Source: Synechococcus sp. CS-1332 (GTDB lineage Bacteria > Cyanobacteriota > Cyanobacteriia > PCC-6307 > Cyanobiaceae). Taken from it: 64,000 nt of DNA. The notes below the pieces were generated by a model. That model was not told where the DNA came from. It saw nothing but the letters and a program-made list of their open reading frames with translations, and searched no databases. Below are positions 61,430 through 64,000 of the stretch, in pieces; positions within the stretch are counted from its first letter, which is position 1, and the number at the start of each line of letters is the position of its first letter. The stretch covers positions 47,718 to 111,717 of the forward strand of contig NZ_JAHLYP010000014.1 in NCBI RefSeq assembly GCF_025127995.1, given 5' to 3'. A program made the translations under genes and the position numbers.

Positions 61430-62406
61430 AGCCAGCCCCGCAGACGCCTGTCCATGCGACAGGGATTGTCTGCAGCGCCGCCTACCGGGACCACATCACC
61501 GGAGCCTGGCACCCGGACTGTCCCGCTCGGGTCGACGCCGTCATCCAGGGGTTGGAGCGCGCCGGTCTGCTGAGCCGGTGTCAGCTGATTCCGCCTCGCC
61601 CGGCCACGGACCGGGAACTGCTGCGTTGCCACACCCCACAGTATTTGCAGCGGGTTCAAGAAGACATCCTGGCGGGCCGTGACCAGCTCTCCACCGGCGA
61701 CACGGCCATCAGCCCGCATTCCGAGCGCACCGCCCGACTGGCGGCCGGCGGCGTTCTGGCGGCCGTGGAGGGCGTCATGGAGGGGCGCGTGCGCCAGGCC
61801 TTTGCGGTCGTCAGGCCCCCGGGCCACCATGCCAGCGCCACCAGGGGCATGGGTTTCTGCATCTACAACAATGTGGCCGTTGCCGCCCGCTATCTGCAGG
61901 CGGTGCATGGGCTGGAGCGGATCCTGATCGTCGACTGGGATGTGCACCACGGCAACGGCACCCAGGACATCTTCTGGCGTGATCCCTCCGTGCTGTTCTT
62001 CAGCAGCCATCAGGCCCCGTTCTACCCAGGGTCCGGCACCCGGCTGGAGCAGGGTGAGGGGCCCGGAGCGGGCTTCACCCGCAACAGTCCCCTGCCGGCC
62101 GGCACGACGGGCCGCCAGCTGCTGTCCGCCTGGCGGCAGGAGCTGTTGCCCCTGGCCGAGGTCTTTTCTCCACAGTTCGTGCTGATCTCGGCGGGCTTCG
62201 ACTCCAGGGGCGGTGATCCCCTGGGAGATTTCCGGCTGGAGGATGGTGATTTCGCTGCCCTGACCCAGCTGCTGATCGACATCGCTGCGGAGTCGGCCCA
62301 GGGGCGACTGGTGTCCGTCCTGGAAGGTGGCTACGACCTCCCAGGTCTGGCGTCGGCCAGCGCTGCCCATGTGGGCACACTGCTGGGGATTGGCCCTACG
62401 GGCTGA
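61411..62406 (+). CDS. Histone deacetylase-like amidohydrolase
   Basis: About 331 residues from GTG 61411; another in-frame start is ATG/GTG near 61354. HDAC fold with RPPGHHASATRGMGFCIYNNVAVAARY, DWDVHHGNGTQDIFW (zinc ligands Asp/His), LISAGFDSRGGDPLGDF and SVLEGGYDLPGLA. Removes acetyl or similar acyl groups from amines such as acetylpolyamines or lysines; true substrate unknown. Confidence 0.92.
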   Translation: MPAAPLKPAPQTPVHATGIVCSAAYRDHITGAWHPDCPARVDAVIQGLERAGLLSRCQLIPPRPATDRELLRCHTPQYLQRVQEDILAGRDQLSTGDTAISPHSERTARLAAGGVLAAVEGVMEGRVRQAFAVVRPPGHHASATRGMGFCIYNNVAVAARYLQAVHGLERILIVDWDVHHGNGTQDIFWRDPSVLFFSSHQAPFYPGSGTRLEQGEGPGAGFTRNSPLPAGTTGRQLLSAWRQELLPLAEVFSPQFVLISAGFDSRGGDPLGDFRLEDGDFAALTQLLIDIAAESAQGRLVSVLEGGYDLPGLASASAAHVGTLLGIGPTG

Positions 62407-62833
62407 CATGCCACCAGAGCCAGCCCTCACGGTTGATCAGCAGGCCCAGGACCACCAAGGCCAGCATCAGCAGGATCTGATCGGCCCGGGCGTCGGGCAC
62501 CAGGATGTCGGCGACCAGATGGGGGATGTTGGTCAGGGTGTAGACGACGCTGAGCCAGAAGTGGCAGAGGCGCCAGCGTCGCCAGCGGCGTGGGTGAGAA
62601 GGATCGCTGGCGGCATAGGCGATCAGAACGATCGCCGCCAGGGGCATCAGGAAATAGGCCAGCATCGCGCCGAACAGCAGCGGCAGCTGGGCAGCCTCCA
62701 CATGGCTGTGGATCTCCGGCGAGAGCCCGTGGAACAGGGGCATCAGCCCGAGGTCGACGTGGAACAGCATCGCCAGCAGCCAGGCGATCCAGAGGCTGCG
62801 CAGTCGCAGGGCGTGATCGATGGCGCCTGCCAT
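62396..62833 (-). CDS. Four-helix membrane protein, unknown
   Basis: 145 residues from ATG 62833 (MAGAIDHALRLRSLWIAWLL). Four hydrophobic segments, including LWIAWLLAMLFHVDLGLMPLFHG, PLLFGAMLAYFLMPLAAIVLIAY, FWLSVVYTLTNIPHLVADIL and ILLMLALVVLGLLINREGW. Several His in the membrane-near parts. Family not recognised. Its end overlaps the convergent deacetylase-like gene by 11 bases. Confidence 0.65.
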   Translation of the reverse strand: MAGAIDHALRLRSLWIAWLLAMLFHVDLGLMPLFHGLSPEIHSHVEAAQLPLLFGAMLAYFLMPLAAIVLIAYAASDPSHPRRWRRWRLCHFWLSVVYTLTNIPHLVADILVPDARADQILLMLALVVLGLLINREGWLWWHVSP

Positions 62834-62960
62834 GGGGACGCTGCAAGGTTCTTCAAGTCTGGGCCGCTGCTCCACCCCGGTGCCGGAACGGGTCGGTTGG
62901 TCGCCGTGCTCTTTACATTGATCAAGTGTTGATTGGGTCCTGACCCCAAGTCCGTTCTTC

Positions 62961-63557
62961 ATGACCTCCTCCACCTCCTCCCTGTCCCAGAACGCCGTCG
63001 CCACCGGACCCGCCGGCAGGGCCATGGCCCAGCCCATGGACGCTGGGCTGCTGGAGGGGCTGCAGGAGCATCTGGGTCTTGAGCGCAAGGCCAGCGCCGC
63101 CTACTGGGCCATGGCCCTCTGGTTTGCCGAGCGGGAACTGCGCGGTTTCGCTGCCTACCTGATGCAGGAATCCCGTGGGGAGCAGCACCATGCCGGTCTG
63201 GTGGCCGACTACCTGATCGCCCGCGGCCAGACGGTGGATCTGGGAGACCTGCCGGCCCCTGGCCAGCAGTGGAGCGATGCCGAGGCGCTCCTGGCCGACG
63301 CCTTCCGGTTGGAGGCCGACGTCACCACCTCGTTGCAACTTCTCTATTCCACGGCCGAGCGCGCTGGGGACGTGCGCAGCACGGTCTTCCTCGACCCGCT
63401 GATTGGGGGCCAGATTGCTGCCGAGAACGAGGCCGCCCATCTGCTGGGTCGGGTCCGTTTCGGCCGCCTGGAGGCAGCGTCCATGCTGCTGATCGATGGG
63501 GAACTGGGGGCGGCCCAGCAGCCGGGGGCCCAGCAGCCGGCGGCCGCCCTGGCCTGA
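62961..63557 (+). CDS. ftn: Ferritin
   Basis: 198 residues. Four-helix bundle with ferroxidase ligands: Glu in HLGLERKASAAYWAM, Glu and His in QESRGEQHHAGLVADYL, Glu in RLEADVTTSLQLLYSTAER, and QIAAENEAAHLLGRV. Stores iron as ferric mineral. The C-terminal 20 residues are Gln/Pro/Ala-rich (AAQQPGAQQPAAALA) and beyond the bundle. An AT-richer region (62905-62935) upstream probably holds the promoter. Confidence 0.93.
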   Translation: MTSSTSSLSQNAVATGPAGRAMAQPMDAGLLEGLQEHLGLERKASAAYWAMALWFAERELRGFAAYLMQESRGEQHHAGLVADYLIARGQTVDLGDLPAPGQQWSDAEALLADAFRLEADVTTSLQLLYSTAERAGDVRSTVFLDPLIGGQIAAENEAAHLLGRVRFGRLEAASMLLIDGELGAAQQPGAQQPAAALA

Positions 63558-63583
63558 TCGGCCCTGGGCCTCTGCCCAGCCCT

Positions 63584-63859
63584 TCAGCAGGGCAGTGGCC
63601 TGCTGGCCACTTCCAGCAGGAAGCTCGCTCCGAGGGGATCGCGCAGGGGCAGGCGCGCCACGGTGCTGGCCAGGCGCTGGATGTCCAGCCGGCGCCGCTG
63701 CAGGCGCTCCGCTTCCCGGCGGAGGCGAAGGTGGAGCTGGGCGTCGCGGCAGGCGCTCAGGTGACCATTCAGAAGTTGCCAGCTCTGGTGCAGGGCGGCC
63801 ATCTCGCGACAGAGGCTGCCGATCAGGCTTTCGGAGGTCTGGGTCGTGGTTGTCATCAC
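63584..63859 (-). CDS. Hypothetical protein, 91 aa
   Basis: MMTTTTQTSESLIGSLCREM start. The body is a long helix with charged heptads (ACRDAQLHLRLRREAERLQRRRLDIQRL), probably a coiled coil. It starts 3 bases after the stop of the Crp-type regulator, so it is in its operon. Family not recognised. Confidence 0.6.
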   Translation of the reverse strand: MMTTTTQTSESLIGSLCREMAALHQSWQLLNGHLSACRDAQLHLRLRREAERLQRRRLDIQRLASTVARLPLRDPLGASFLLEVASRPLPC

Positions 63860-63862
63860 GCT

Positions 63863-64000
63863 TCAGGCGGCCAGGGGGGCGCCATCGACCAGGGCCGGGG
63901 CCAGGCGCAGGCCGGATTCACCGCTGGGGACCTGGAGCAGTTCGGCGGCCCGGATGCGGGAGATCAGCCGGGTGGTGGTGACCCGGGTGGTGCCGATCAG
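63863..64000 (-). CDS. Crp/Fnr-family regulator, C-terminal end only (window edge)
   Basis: 45 residues plus stop are visible: IGTTRVTTTRLISRIRAAELLQV, then SGLRLAPALVDGAPLAA. The first part matches the recognition helix of Crp-family HTH domains (compare IGSTRVTVTRLL of NtcA). The effector-binding domain lies outside the window. Confidence 0.7.
   Translation of the reverse strand: MIGTTRVTTTRLISRIRAAELLQVPSGESGLRLAPALVDGAPLAA

Overview
The window looks like a chromosome segment of a GC-rich picocyanobacterium (Synechococcus/Cyanobium-type). The evidence is a phycocyanin beta subunit, a high-light-inducible protein, aerobic Mg-protoporphyrin cyclase (AcsF), plant-type ferredoxin, heme oxygenase, type III glutamine synthetase, a PII/Amt pair, and a sucrose synthesis cluster of the cyanobacterial SPS-SPP-FRK-AMS type. 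No rRNA, tRNA or CRISPR array was recognised. Species assignment is inference only.

Layout. 0-8 kb: ExbB/ExbD proton channel (left-edge partial), cysteine synthase, ferredoxin, glutathione reductase, a pentapeptide-repeat protein, an ArsR-type regulator divergent from acsF across a long perfect palindrome, lactate dehydrogenase and a TerB-like protein. 8-10.7 kb: a decay zone with a glycogen-debranching pseudogene, remnants of IS3-, IS5- and IS21-family transposases, and an AT-richer membrane protein gene. 10.7-13 kb: heme oxygenase and hemN, which with acsF form the known low-oxygen tetrapyrrole gene set. 13-23 kb: atypical PII plus Amt, an orphan cpcB, a GST, an FAD monooxygenase and glnN (GSIII). 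23-28 kb: an Old Yellow Enzyme/flavin reductase/pirin operon facing an HxlR regulator, then a cellulose-synthase-like transferase.

28.9-41.1 kb is the most interesting part. A guanidine-I (ykkC) riboswitch precedes a minus-strand operon: guanidine hydrolase (arginase fold), HypA- and HypB-like nickel chaperones, a GlnT-type glutamine synthetase, a three-part nitrate/taurine-type ABC transporter, and a Rieske oxygenase at the end. A second GlnT-like gene with an alpha/beta hydrolase and a desaturase lies just beyond. The core (hydrolase, chaperones, transporter, riboswitch) matches known guanidine use. The GlnT and Rieske genes suggest an extended pathway, perhaps for substituted guanidines or amines, which is inference.

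41-49 kb: two tandem 52-residue genes, polyphosphate kinase 2, CPBP protease, rhomboid, AEC transporter, prohibitin, a 2-oxoglutarate oxygenase and Hli. 49.6-55.5 kb: sucrose-phosphate synthase, sucrose-phosphatase, fructokinase and amylosucrase, visibly less GC-rich than their surroundings. 55.5-64 kb: lytic transglycosylase, methyltransferase-like protein, J-domain protein, RDD protein, M23 peptidase, DCC oxidoreductase, DUF1830 protein, histone-deacetylase-like hydrolase, ferritin, and a Crp-family regulator cut by the right edge.
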